A stretch of DNA of 64,000 bases from an uncultured Oscillibacter sp. (GTDB lineage Bacteria; Bacillota; Clostridia; Oscillospirales; Oscillospiraceae). The notes under the pieces were generated by a model. The model did not search any database. It was not told the origin of the DNA and saw nothing but the letters and a program-made list of their open reading frames with translations. Where the stretch lies: positions 1-64,000 of the forward strand of contig CAJTVF010000001.1 of the NCBI GenBank assembly GCA_910579435.1, written 5' to 3'. Positions 25,500 to 33,932 of this stretch are shown here, one piece after another. Both the position numbers and the translations under genes were made by a program. Position 1 is the stretch's first letter, and the number at the start of each line of letters is the position of its first letter.

Positions 25500-26930
25500 C
25501 TACATTGTCATAGATAATGAATTCTCCTGTTGCTGCTTCTGCCATTTCTTGAGTTCCTCCGCCTCATACTTGACGGACGGTTTGGCGAGGTCCGCCGCCA
25601 GGCCCAGCCACGCCTCCGCCATCTGCCGCTTGTCCGCCTCAGACCGGATGCCGGGGGCCTTTTGCCGCGCCAAAACGGACTGGACTTTGGGGCCCAGCTC
25701 CCGGTGACGGTTTTTGAGGTCGGAGTGGTTTTGGTGGGGCAGAATGTGTTCGCACATTCGCTTCGCCAGCTCCTCGCCGCCGATGGGTTCGCCGAGCTGC
25801 CGCAGCTCCCGGCTGTACGCCGCCAGGGCAAGAGCGGAAGCTTGGTCCGTACAATCCAGCGCCTTTCCGAAGCGGCCCCAGTGGAGGTGGACGCGGTAAG
25901 ATTGCAGCAGCCCGGAGAGGTCACTCTCCAGGCTGTCCAGCTTGACAGATTCACTTTTCTCTGCAATCAACTGGCACACACTGGGCGCGACGATGAGCTG
26001 AGGATGTTCCTCCGCCGGGAGGGCGGGGAGGCCGTGGGCGGCTTTCAGGTCCTCGTTCCAGTCCTTGCACTCCGGCTGGAGGACGGTGGCGCTGGTATAG
26101 CCGTGCTTATGGAGGATTTCTGTCAGTCTTCCGCTGGCCTCGATGCCCGCCTCGTCGTGGTCCAGGCAGAGGAGGACGTGCCGGAGATTTTTGTTTTGCT
26201 CCAGCATCCAGAGCATGGCGTGTTCGCTGGTCCCGCAGAGGGCGGCGTAGCTGTGGGACTGCCAGTCTTTTCCGTACAGCGTGAGAAAGGACAGCAGGTC
26301 AACGGGGGCCTCGAAGATGTAGAGGCAGTCGCTGGTCCCGCAGTGGTGGAAGCTGTACCGTGCGTCGCAGCCGCCCACGTTCCGCTTGAGGCCCGGCCCC
26401 TGACTGTACAGGCCCCGCTTGTGGGCGTGGCGGGGAACGCCGTTTTCATCCAGCCCGACGAATACGGCGTTGTGATAGGGATTGCCGCCCTTGGACGGTT
26501 CGCGGCTCTCATAGATCAGCTTGGCATGGACAAACGCGTCCAGCACCGGGCGGCTAATGAGGCGCTGCTTGAGCAGGTAGGCGTAGACCCGGCGCATGGT
26601 ATCGTTTTTCGGCGGGAGCTGGAACTCCCTTTTCTCCTTCTGCTTGGGAGGCGCGGAGATGATTTCTCCCTGCTCGCCGTTCAGGAGCCGGGTCACCGCT
26701 TCCGGGTAGCTGAGGCCGTAGAACTTCTGGACAAAGGAGACCGGCCCGCCGCCCTCCTTCGTGGCGTGGTCAAACCACTCGTTTCCCCGGACAGTGACGC
26801 TGTGGTTGCCGGCGAGACGCTTTTCCCTGCCGCTGGGCAGGAGCTTCTCACCCTGACTGAGCAGAAACGCCTCCAGGTCTACGGAGGCGGCCCGCTGTTT
26901 TTGATCGTCGGTAAATTTGATGTAGGCCAT
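25500..26930 (-). CDS. DUF3991/TOPRIM domain protein (primase-like)
   Basis: This 476-residue protein has an N-terminal zinc-ribbon-like/DUF3991 region (FLLSQGEKL ... GNEWFDHATKEGGGPVSFVQKFYG, about 20-75) and a TOPRIM domain (CLYIFEAPVDLLSFLTLYG with the conserved Glu; LLCLDHDEAGIEA with the DxD pair near residue 260). The C-terminal extension is helical. Such proteins resemble conjugative-element primases and act on the transferred strand or element replication. The start at ATG 26930 has GGAGG upstream. The gene ends 12 bases before the coupling protein start, in one operon. Confidence 0.8.
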   Translation of the reverse strand: MAYIKFTDDQKQRAASVDLEAFLLSQGEKLLPSGREKRLAGNHSVTVRGNEWFDHATKEGGGPVSFVQKFYGLSYPEAVTRLLNGEQGEIISAPPKQKEKREFQLPPKNDTMRRVYAYLLKQRLISRPVLDAFVHAKLIYESREPSKGGNPYHNAVFVGLDENGVPRHAHKRGLYSQGPGLKRNVGGCDARYSFHHCGTSDCLYIFEAPVDLLSFLTLYGKDWQSHSYAALCGTSEHAMLWMLEQNKNLRHVLLCLDHDEAGIEASGRLTEILHKHGYTSATVLQPECKDWNEDLKAAHGLPALPAEEHPQLIVAPSVCQLIAEKSESVKLDSLESDLSGLLQSYRVHLHWGRFGKALDCTDQASALALAAYSRELRQLGEPIGGEELAKRMCEHILPHQNHSDLKNRHRELGPKVQSVLARQKAPGIRSEADKRQMAEAWLGLAADLAKPSVKYEAEELKKWQKQQQENSLSMTM

Positions 26931-27024
26931 CTTGTCCTCCAGTTTTGAAATGGTTGCAGGTGACTTTTTTTGACAACTATGGTACACTGTATGGAATAAT
27001 GATTTTGAAAGCGTGGTATGGGAA

Positions 27025-28962
27025 ATGGGAAGTAAGAAGAAGCCGTCTTTAACAAAAAGCTGGACCCTGGCAGGGGAGCCGGTCTATTCCATAGCGCTGA
27101 CACCCACGGAGGAGCGCGTTTTCAAAGAGACGGTATCCCGTTTTCGGGAAACGGCTTTGTTCATGCGGGAGGAGTCTGACCGCTTCGCCAGGGCAGGAGC
27201 GATTGCCAAATCCGGAGAACAGGCGGCGAGAGCCTCCCTTGGCTTTTTCTGCAAATACTTTGATGGAAAATACCAACGGGCCGACGTCGTGAAGGCGCTG
27301 GCCACCGCAGCTATGCTTCCATCTCCATCAGCAGAGCATCTCAGCACGTCTCCCTGTTTCCTGCTGGGCGCAGCCCTGTGGCTGCTGGACTACATGAAGG
27401 ACCATGAGCTGGAGGAGAAACTTTATCCGCTTCTTCCAGATGAGCTGGATGAGGAAGCGGATTTCGCGACTCCGGATGTGGACGATTTCCAACATGAACG
27501 ATCCGAAATGCTGGGCCTTATGACCGTGTTCCTGAATCGGAAAGGCGCACAGAGGCAGGCGTTCCGAAAGCTCTGGGGACTGGTGGATAAGGAGACCGCC
27601 GGAAACATCAAGGGCAGATTCAAGGATGCCATTCTGGACTATCTCGACCGTTTCCTGGAGGTCAGCACCCGTGTCACGCCATCGATGCCACATGATGGCG
27701 GTGCGCCGTTGGTGCTGGCAAATCCGAACGCTCCGAAACGAGATTGGCTGGAAGAGCCGGAGTTCCCAATGGCTTCACCCGCAAAGGAACATCCCGGCCT
27801 GTGGTTCCTGACGCACACGGCGCTGCTGATTGGCGCGTCGCCGGAGACTATACGGGAGACGTTGTATTACCGCCGGTCCTCAGACCTGATGGAAGGTTTT
27901 CGGATACAGGACCCTTACGCGGTCTGCGCGGCATACCTGCTGCTGGAGCGGGACGGCGACGTGCTGGTGGATTTGAATATGCTGACCGCTGCCACTGTTC
28001 TCTGCGCGGAGCGCCATCTGCCTTGGGGCGCGGATGAGGCGTTTACCTATGCAGCTCCATTCCAAGAAGGGAAACCGGACCTTTCGCTCCGCTGCGCCTT
28101 TCGTCCGAGAGAGGGCGCAGAGGAGGAAAACCTGCCCGAGCCGGATATCGAGGAGGGGGAGCGACTTTCGGAAGGCCAGTTGTTTTATCTCGCCACCGGC
28201 TACGCCCTGCCGAGGAATCAGGCTCCGTCCAGCCGCTTAAAGGACTGGTTCATGGAACAGGGGCTGACACAAGCACGGGCGGAGGCCCTTTCCTGGGGCG
28301 CGTGGTTTGCCTCGTATGTGGATGACTTCCGGGCAAGGAGGCCGCTGCCGTTTGACGCTCCGGACGACTTCGAGGATTTTCTCAAATCTCTGGATGCGGA
28401 ATTAACAGAGATAGCGGAGGAGATTTCCGCAGGAGAAGCGGACGATGCCGCCAAGGTGGAGGAACTGACCCGTCAGCTGAAAGAGTCCCGCCGGATGCTG
28501 CACGACGCGGACGTCAGGGCCCGCCAATTGCAGGAGCAGCTCCGCACTGTCGAGGAGGATGCCCTGCGGGACAGGGCGGAACTCAGCCAGCTTCGGGAAA
28601 CCCTGTTCGAATTGCGGAGCCGCGAAGGAATGCCGGAGGAGAAGGCGGAGGCCGAGATCACATTCCCCTGGCAGGGAGAGCACCGGATCGTGGTCTTCGG
28701 CGGGCACGACACCTGGCGGAAGGCTATCCGCCCTATGCTGCCGGATGTTCGGTTCTTTGACCGGGAAATGCTGCCGGATATCAACGTGGTCAAGAGCGCG
28801 GATGTGGTCTGGATACAGACGAACGCCATTTCTCACAAATTCTACTACCGGATCATCGATACCGCCCGGAAGGAAAATATCCCGGTCCGCTACTTCGGCT
28901 CCGCCAGCGCCAGGAAATGCGCGGAGCAGCTGGTCACAAACGAACTGGCTGCGGCAGAGTGA
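27025..28962 (+). CDS. Large DUF2325-domain protein of unknown function
   Basis: This ~645-residue protein is transcribed away from the TOPRIM gene. The first ~450 residues are helical, with SPCFLLGAALWLLDY, FQHERSEMLGLMTVFLNRKG and TLYYRRSSDLMEGFRIQDPYA, and match nothing I know. A coiled coil of about 80 residues follows (VEELTRQLKESRRMLHDADVR). The C-terminal ~100 residues match DUF2325: RIVVFGGHDTWRKAI, VKSADVVWIQTNAISHKFYYR and IPVRYFGSASARKCAEQL, a Rossmann-like fold. An upstream GTG (27013) is also possible. Role unknown; regulatory, stress or anti-host functions are all open. Confidence 0.7.
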   Translation: MGSKKKPSLTKSWTLAGEPVYSIALTPTEERVFKETVSRFRETALFMREESDRFARAGAIAKSGEQAARASLGFFCKYFDGKYQRADVVKALATAAMLPSPSAEHLSTSPCFLLGAALWLLDYMKDHELEEKLYPLLPDELDEEADFATPDVDDFQHERSEMLGLMTVFLNRKGAQRQAFRKLWGLVDKETAGNIKGRFKDAILDYLDRFLEVSTRVTPSMPHDGGAPLVLANPNAPKRDWLEEPEFPMASPAKEHPGLWFLTHTALLIGASPETIRETLYYRRSSDLMEGFRIQDPYAVCAAYLLLERDGDVLVDLNMLTAATVLCAERHLPWGADEAFTYAAPFQEGKPDLSLRCAFRPREGAEEENLPEPDIEEGERLSEGQLFYLATGYALPRNQAPSSRLKDWFMEQGLTQARAEALSWGAWFASYVDDFRARRPLPFDAPDDFEDFLKSLDAELTEIAEEISAGEADDAAKVEELTRQLKESRRMLHDADVRARQLQEQLRTVEEDALRDRAELSQLRETLFELRSREGMPEEKAEAEITFPWQGEHRIVVFGGHDTWRKAIRPMLPDVRFFDREMLPDINVVKSADVVWIQTNAISHKFYYRIIDTARKENIPVRYFGSASARKCAEQLVTNELAAAE

Positions 28963-29106
28963 GTTCCGGATTTGTCAATCCTTAATCGAAAAAATGTTTC
29001 ATGAAAAATCTTCCTCTTTTTCTCTATCCCGGATATTGTTTTCCCGCAGGAGTCCGGCTACAATGGACAGAGTTGCGACTGATGGAAAGAGGAGGCTATC
29101 GTGGTC

Positions 29107-29352
29107 ATGGACAGATTTTTCGATCCGCTCTGGGATGAGCGTGGAGAGCTTCGCAGAGGTTGTACAGTGGGACAGGCTCTAACGTGGCTGACAAAGTGCG
29201 GGAGTCACAGCGCCGGAGAAACCGTGTACATCAATGGGGAACTTTATAAAATTGGACAACTTCTTTACGGGCCGAATCGGCCTGCTGTAGCAGATAAAAC
29301 CATCTCACGGGTCTGTGACGGCTACTACCGGAGGCTGACCTTTCGCGTATGA
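29107..29352 (+). CDS. Small protein of unknown function
   Basis: An 81-residue protein with DRFFDPLWDERGELRRG, VGQALTWLTKCG, VYINGELYKIG and YYRRLTFRV. AGAGGAGG lies at 29088-29095, serving GTG 29101 or ATG 29107. It follows the DUF2325 gene in the same direction and is separated from the convergent Sel1 gene by a perfect terminator, which supports it as a real gene. No family is recognised. Confidence 0.55.
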   Translation: MDRFFDPLWDERGELRRGCTVGQALTWLTKCGSHSAGETVYINGELYKIGQLLYGPNRPAVADKTISRVCDGYYRRLTFRV

Positions 29353-29356
29353 GATC

Positions 29357-29384
29357 AACAGGGACGGCAATTCGCCGTCCCTGT
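29357..29384. terminator. Bidirectional terminator
   Basis: AACAGGGACGGC-AATTC-GCCGTCCCTGTTT is a perfect stem between convergent genes. Confidence 0.85.
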
Positions 29385-29385
29385 T

Positions 29386-30580
29386 TCAGCGCATGGCAAT
29401 CGTGTTGATCAGCTGGTCCTCGTGGTCGTCCGCACGGTGGCCCAGGGCAAGGCGCTTCTCCATGATCTTCCGCCGGAGCTTGCTCTCTACGAAGTGGATG
29501 CCGGGTTGAGCAGGAGGAATCTCCTCCCGGAATATCCTGCTCATATGGTGCAGGAGCCGGGTGGCGCTGGTCAGGAGCGGAGGACCCTGCCGGTCATTCA
29601 TGTGGTCCAGAAAATATTGGGCATATTCGTTTCCCTGTTTTGCCGCCAGCGTGAACCAACGAACGGCGGCTTCCCGGTCCTGGGGGATGTCTTTTCCCAG
29701 CAGGTACAGCTTACCGAGGAGATACTGCGCGTACTGGTTCCCCTGGTTTGCCGAGGCAGCGAACCATCGGAGCGCTTCATCCACGTCTTTTGGAACGCCC
29801 TCACTGGAGAGCATGAGCTTGCCCAGCTGATATTGTGCGAATTGGTTTCCCCGCTCAGACGCTTTCCGAAACCAGTGGAAGGCGGCTTCGGCCCTGCCTA
29901 CCTCCAGGTCGAGCTTCCCGAGGGCGTACATGGCATACTCGTGGCCCTGTCCTGCCGCCTCGGAAAACCAGATCACAGCCTGAACACGGTCCGACTCGAT
30001 GGGGCCGCCGTCCCGATACAGCTTGCCGAGGGCGTATTGGGCGTACTGTGAGCCATCCTCTGCGGCATGTGTCAGCCACTTCACCGCTTGCGTGATTTCC
30101 TCCGGCGCAGCGGCGGAGTTGCCCAGTATCAGCTTCGCCAGCTGGTACTGGGCGTTTTGATTTCCTCTCTGTGCGGACTTCTCGAACCAGCTCTGAGCGG
30201 CGGCTTCATCTTTTAGGGTGCCGACGCCGTGCAGAAGCATCCAGCCGATGCGGTACTGCGCTTTGTCGTCATGGCTTTGGCTCTCCATGACCTTGAAGCC
30301 TCGAAAGGCGGCGGCGAAGTACCGGGCAGTCCTCGTATTCCAGCGCAGCGGCGAACCGTTCCATCCAGTGCGGCTTTCCCTGGCCTCGTTCATCCAGAAT
30401 GAAACCAAGATTGTTCCCGTCCCGAACAAGATCGCTGACGCTGTCATACTGCCGCGTCAGGTCGCCCGCCTCCGGAAGAATGCACCGAGCCTCTAACAAG
30501 GTACTCTCGTCCAGAGAGGCGGCTTTCAATTCATGCAGCTTCTGCTCAGGGAGATTTCCGTTACATCGGGCCTCCTATTT
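29386..30580 (-). pseudogene. Sel1-repeat protein with relaxase-type tail, probable frameshift
   Basis: The downstream frame (29386-30447) holds about seven Sel1 repeats of 36 residues (for example AQYRIGWMLLHGVGTLKDEAAAQSWFEKSA). It ends with LLHHMSRIFREEIPP and VESKLRRKI, the same tail that ends the MobP relaxase at 51658. Upstream (30269-30580) another frame reads NGNLPEQKLHELKAASLDE, LTRQYDSVSDLVRDGNNLGF and WMERFAAALEYEDC and then goes astray just where the Sel1 frame becomes sensible (RYFAAAFRGFK), near 30327. I infer one gene with a frameshift. A functional shorter Sel1 protein starting within the second frame cannot be excluded. Sel1 repeats mediate protein-protein contacts. Confidence 0.6.
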
Positions 30581-30937
30581 GAAAGCTCTGGTCCGCCTCC
30601 TCCGGGAAGGGCGCGCTGATGCGGCGAATGAGGCCGAATTCCGTCTGCCGGACGCCCTCCGCCCTCCGCTGTTTGAGTCGGAGGAAAGCGTTAACTGAAT
30701 CATGTTGTCCATCATTTTTGCCAGACGGTTCAGCTTCCTCAGAGTGGACTCATTGGTGAAGGCCATGTCCCGGAAATGCCGCTGAAGGCCGGGGATGGGA
30801 CTGTCGATGTGAGACACGCAGAGAGTTTCGCCGGCGTTGAAGACGGCTTCCGTTTGCCGTCGGAGCTCATCCGGGGGCGTCGGCAGTTCCAGGCGTGTCT
30901 CTTTGTGGTCCCGCGTGCGGATATGCAGTGTCATCAT
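30561..30937 (-). pseudogene. Collapsed ardA-like gene (internal deletion)
   Basis: The N-terminus (MMTLHIRTRDHKETRLELPTP ... SHIDSPIPGLQRHF ... ESTLRKLNRLAKMM) parallels the intact neighbour at 31371 (T-L-H-I-F-S-G-E-R; VDGPIPGLGWHL; LQKLNQLAETL). After about 85 residues the sequence jumps, out of frame, to EGVRQTEFGLIRRISAPFPEE, the counterpart of the neighbour's last 25 residues. About 280 middle codons are gone. A good AGGAGG site remains. Confidence 0.75.
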
Positions 30938-30957
30938 AAGGTTTTTCCTCCTTGCTG

Positions 30958-31356
30958 TTAAAATCCCAGGTTCATGGACAGGCCAAACCCTGCGGATACC
31001 GTTTCCAAACCCGCGCTTTTTACATCCATGGGCTGGGGATACGGGATGCCTTCCTCGGTGCAGTGTTCCGCAAGCGTGAGGGGAATCGCGGTTGCCCAGA
31101 AGAGGTTCGGAACCAGCTCTCCGTGAGAACGGCTGCTTTTCAGCGGCACGTCCGAGAGGATACAGCCCGCAAATCGTTCGCTTGCCTGGTCTACCAAGAC
31201 GTGCGGTTTATCCGGGGAACCGGCGGAGCCCTGGAGGTCATAGCAGTACCAGCCCTCCGGGACCGATTCCCGCTGGATGGGCTGGGGGGTGTACAAAACG
31301 GACCTGCCGAACAGCCATACGTTTTGCAGCTTGTCTGCGTAAATATCAATGCTCAT
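30958..31356 (-). CDS. LPD28-type mobile-element protein
   Basis: This 132-residue protein reads MSIDIYADKLQNVWLFGRSV, WYCYDLQGSAGSPDKPHVLVD, CILSDVPLK and a C-terminal GLSMNLGF. It resembles the large polyvalent protein-associated domain 28 found beside antirestriction genes on Firmicutes elements. I start at ATG 31356 because GGAGGAACG precedes it. It is the third gene in the ardA-like operon, 14 bases after the stop of the upstream gene. The role is probably protection or establishment in a new host, by association only. Confidence 0.6.
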   Translation of the reverse strand: MSIDIYADKLQNVWLFGRSVLYTPQPIQRESVPEGWYCYDLQGSAGSPDKPHVLVDQASERFAGCILSDVPLKSSRSHGELVPNLFWATAIPLTLAEHCTEEGIPYPQPMDVKSAGLETVSAGFGLSMNLGF

Positions 31357-31370
31357 CGTTCCTCCTGTCC

Positions 31371-32486
31371 TTAGCACATGGACGGCCCGATTTCCGGTTT
31401 TGGGAAGGGCTTGCTGAGGCGAAGTATCTGGCCGAAGCCCGTCTGCCGCACGCCGTCCTCCTCCATCATGTCCCGGCCCATCCGCTCAAAATCGATGTAA
31501 TCTTCAATGGCCTCTCTGATTTCCTCGCCTACGCCCATCCGGCGCAGACTGTCCAAGGCATACTCCCGTTCACTGCTGTCGACCAGTTCATAGTCCTCCA
31601 GGTCCATGGCGATGTTGACCGCCTCGGAAAATGTGGACGGCTCCTCTACCTCCAGCGCGGCACAGTATTTTTTCATCTCTTTGTCTTTTTCGATCCCTTG
31701 GAGGCAGCGGGCCAGCTCATTGGCGTCCTCTACGGTAGCGCCTGTCTTGGGAATCAACTGGGTTAATCTGGATTCTTCATATTCAATATTAGCGATTACT
31801 GACCGGGAGAAATCATCGATTCCGAGTTCGTCTTGGATGTAGGTCAAATCCTCCTCGGAAGCCGGGAGGCGGAGGACGTCGGCGCTGTCCAAAGACGCGA
31901 GGGTCAAACGAAGGGGGTATTTTTCCTCAACCACCTGCTCCACGGCTCCGGGCCGGACGCCCGCGTATCCGCCGGTCAAAAACGCGCCGTTGTGGGCATG
32001 GCGGTATTCAAAGCCAATTGAGTCGTAATTCAAGTGAGGACGGAGATAGTCCTCCGCTTTAAACTGCCCGTGTTCTACAAGCCACTTTCCCAGGGCCTGA
32101 TCGGTCGTAACATCCGGGATAAATTCATAGCTGTTGGGATTGACCTTCCGGATGGAGGAAGCTGTCCGGAGAATTGCATCCAAATCCTGCCTATAATCCG
32201 TGTGCAGGACTTTGTTCAGTTGGAGAAGTCCGCCTGTACCCAGATGACCCAATGTCTCCGCCAGTTGGTTCAGCTTTTGCAGGGCGGCGTCCTGCTCCAG
32301 CTTCGTGAATTCAAGATGCCAGCCCAAGCCGGGGATTGGCCCGTCTACATTGAAAACATAAAGAGGTTTAACCGCCTGGTTCTTTCCGCGAATATCATCC
32401 AATTTCTGCTTGAAATCGTCCGGCGGCAAGGGCAGGGTCAGTTGTCCCACCGCTCTCTCGCCGCTGAAAATATGCAGGGTCATCAT
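31371..32486 (-). CDS. ardA: ArdA-like antirestriction protein, copy 2
   Basis: A 371-residue acidic protein. ArdA landmarks are LHIFSGERAVGQLTLPLPPDD, NVDGPIPGLGWHLEF, SYEFIPDVTTDQALGKWLVE, a loop with HLNYDSIGFEYRHAHNGAFLTGGY broken up over residues ~170-200, and a C-terminal DYIDFERMGRDMMEEDGVR. ArdA proteins mimic B-form DNA and block type I restriction enzymes as an element enters a host. At twice the usual ~165 residues, two ArdA-type units are fused with extra helices. The start ATG 32486 follows GGGAGG and overlaps the upstream gene by 4 bases. Confidence 0.7.
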   Translation of the reverse strand: MMTLHIFSGERAVGQLTLPLPPDDFKQKLDDIRGKNQAVKPLYVFNVDGPIPGLGWHLEFTKLEQDAALQKLNQLAETLGHLGTGGLLQLNKVLHTDYRQDLDAILRTASSIRKVNPNSYEFIPDVTTDQALGKWLVEHGQFKAEDYLRPHLNYDSIGFEYRHAHNGAFLTGGYAGVRPGAVEQVVEEKYPLRLTLASLDSADVLRLPASEEDLTYIQDELGIDDFSRSVIANIEYEESRLTQLIPKTGATVEDANELARCLQGIEKDKEMKKYCAALEVEEPSTFSEAVNIAMDLEDYELVDSSEREYALDSLRRMGVGEEIREAIEDYIDFERMGRDMMEEDGVRQTGFGQILRLSKPFPKPEIGPSMC

Positions 32487-33694
32487 AAACATCCTCCCAT
32501 CTGCGGCCCTTGCGGAGACTGCTCCAAGGAAGTTTCCCGCATCAGCTCTTCCAGCGGAATCTCGCCGCGATAGGCCACATATCCGCATTCGTTGAACTGC
32601 CCGTCCTCCTGCTGGACGCGCTGTTCTCCATAGCTCCGGTAATCGTAGAACTCTTCCAGGTGTTCGTCGTACTCGAAGTACCCGGACTGCCGGATCATGT
32701 ACCTGCCGTATTCTTCTGCGGTTCGGACGCCGGGGATAAAATCAAACTGGTCCAGATTCTCCGCCAACCGGCAGATGGACGCAAAGCCCGAGGTGTCCGC
32801 CATCAACACCACCGCGTTCAGCTTTTCCAGGTCTGCTTTCGTCATGGACCGGATAGCGCCGCACATCCGGTTGAGGCTGGGGAGATCGTCAACGGACAGG
32901 CTTTCCAGGTCCAACGCTTCCGCCACCTTCTCCGGCAGTGCTTGGAGGTCTACCCGCATCTGCGCGTCAGAAAACCCATCGATACCGGCACGCAGCAGGG
33001 CCCGCTCGATTTGATGTTCCGACGCGGGGAGGTAGAGGTATTCCGGATTCTGGCCTTCGCGCGGGCCGGCTTTCGGCTCGACCTCCAATACCAAAAGGCT
33101 ATTGTCGTAAAGATATTCGGGAAATTGCTGTCCGTTGTAGACCGGCTTCAGCACCATGCCATTGTCGTAGACCACGCCATAAGGGGTGATCGTCCCGGCC
33201 CCGCTTTCAATCAGCCGCAGAGCTTCCTCCCGCCCATCCAGTGCCTCCAGCTCCGCTGTGGAGATCGCGCCGCCATTGAGATTCATGCGGTGGGCCTTCC
33301 CAGCCTCCTCCAGCTTGGAGAAGTCGGCGATCACCGTGGCCTGTTCACAACAGAGGGTGAGATTGATGAAGTCCTTGATGTCTGAAATTCCCAGCTTGTG
33401 GGCCATGGCCTGGAACTGCTCCGCCTCATTATCGCAGAAGCTGTCCAGCCGCTTTGCCAGGTAATCCAGCTCGTCCATGGTAGCCGTTGTCCCTTTCAAA
33501 GAATCGAGGACTCTGTAGAAGCTGTCTATTTCGTTTACCTGGCAGTCCTGAACGAGCGCGGCGCCCATTTTGGCCGCTTCCAATAGCCGCGCCGTTCTGT
33601 CGTACTGCGCGTCCGGAATAGGAAAGCAGACGGTGGCTTCCCCATATTCCGGCTGCTGCGCGCTGCACAGAACGGCCTTGATCACATAGCTCAT
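32483..33694 (-). CDS. ardA: ArdA-like antirestriction protein, copy 1
   Basis: A 403-residue, very acidic protein. The C-terminal third is the most ArdA-like: FDFIPGVRTAEEYGRYMI, YFEYDEHLEEFYDYRSYGE and CGYVAYRGEIPLEELM. The N-terminal two thirds repeat the helical D/E-rich style (LPASEHQIERALLRAGIDG, LEKLNAVVLMAD). The expected function is DNA mimicry against host restriction. The start has GGAGG upstream, and the gene overlaps both the 58-residue upstream gene (GTATGA) and ardA copy 2. Confidence 0.7.
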   Translation of the reverse strand: MSYVIKAVLCSAQQPEYGEATVCFPIPDAQYDRTARLLEAAKMGAALVQDCQVNEIDSFYRVLDSLKGTTATMDELDYLAKRLDSFCDNEAEQFQAMAHKLGISDIKDFINLTLCCEQATVIADFSKLEEAGKAHRMNLNGGAISTAELEALDGREEALRLIESGAGTITPYGVVYDNGMVLKPVYNGQQFPEYLYDNSLLVLEVEPKAGPREGQNPEYLYLPASEHQIERALLRAGIDGFSDAQMRVDLQALPEKVAEALDLESLSVDDLPSLNRMCGAIRSMTKADLEKLNAVVLMADTSGFASICRLAENLDQFDFIPGVRTAEEYGRYMIRQSGYFEYDEHLEEFYDYRSYGEQRVQQEDGQFNECGYVAYRGEIPLEELMRETSLEQSPQGPQMGGCL

Positions 33695-33867
33695 ACACTG
33701 TCCTCCGGCATCTTCTGCCCAGAGTGTATCGGCTTGGCGGACTTATCACAGGGCCGCTTCTGCCGGGGGCTCTGAGTATCGTTGTGGTCAGTGGGCGATC
33801 TGGACGGGTCCATCATCATCCGTTCCGCCCAGGCAAGCCGGGTTCCTTGCATAAAATATCGGGACAT
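33691..33867 (-). CDS. 58-residue small protein leading the ardA operon
   Basis: ATG 33867 follows GGAGGAACAATT. The frame encodes M-S-R-Y-F-M-Q-G-T-R-L-A-W-A-E-R-M-M-M-D followed by a basic, polar tail ending P-E-D-S-V. Its TGA overlaps the ATG of the ardA gene (ATGA), typical of translational coupling. The amphipathic N-terminus and charged tail suggest a small regulatory or antidefence partner. No family is recognised. Confidence 0.65.
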   Translation of the reverse strand: MSRYFMQGTRLAWAERMMMDPSRSPTDHNDTQSPRQKRPCDKSAKPIHSGQKMPEDSV

Positions 33868-33892
33868 AATTGTTCCTCCTCGTCATGAAATG

Positions 33893-33921
33893 AAAAAGGC
33901 CGCTCCTTAAGAAGCGACCTT
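33893..33921 (-). terminator. Terminator/attenuator before the ardA operon
   Basis: GGTCGCT and AGCGGCC (one G-T pair) bracket TCTTAAGG and are followed on the minus strand by TTTTTC. It ends the upstream gene and may limit read-through into the ardA genes. Confidence 0.7.
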
Positions 33922-33932
33922 AGAAAAAGTTT

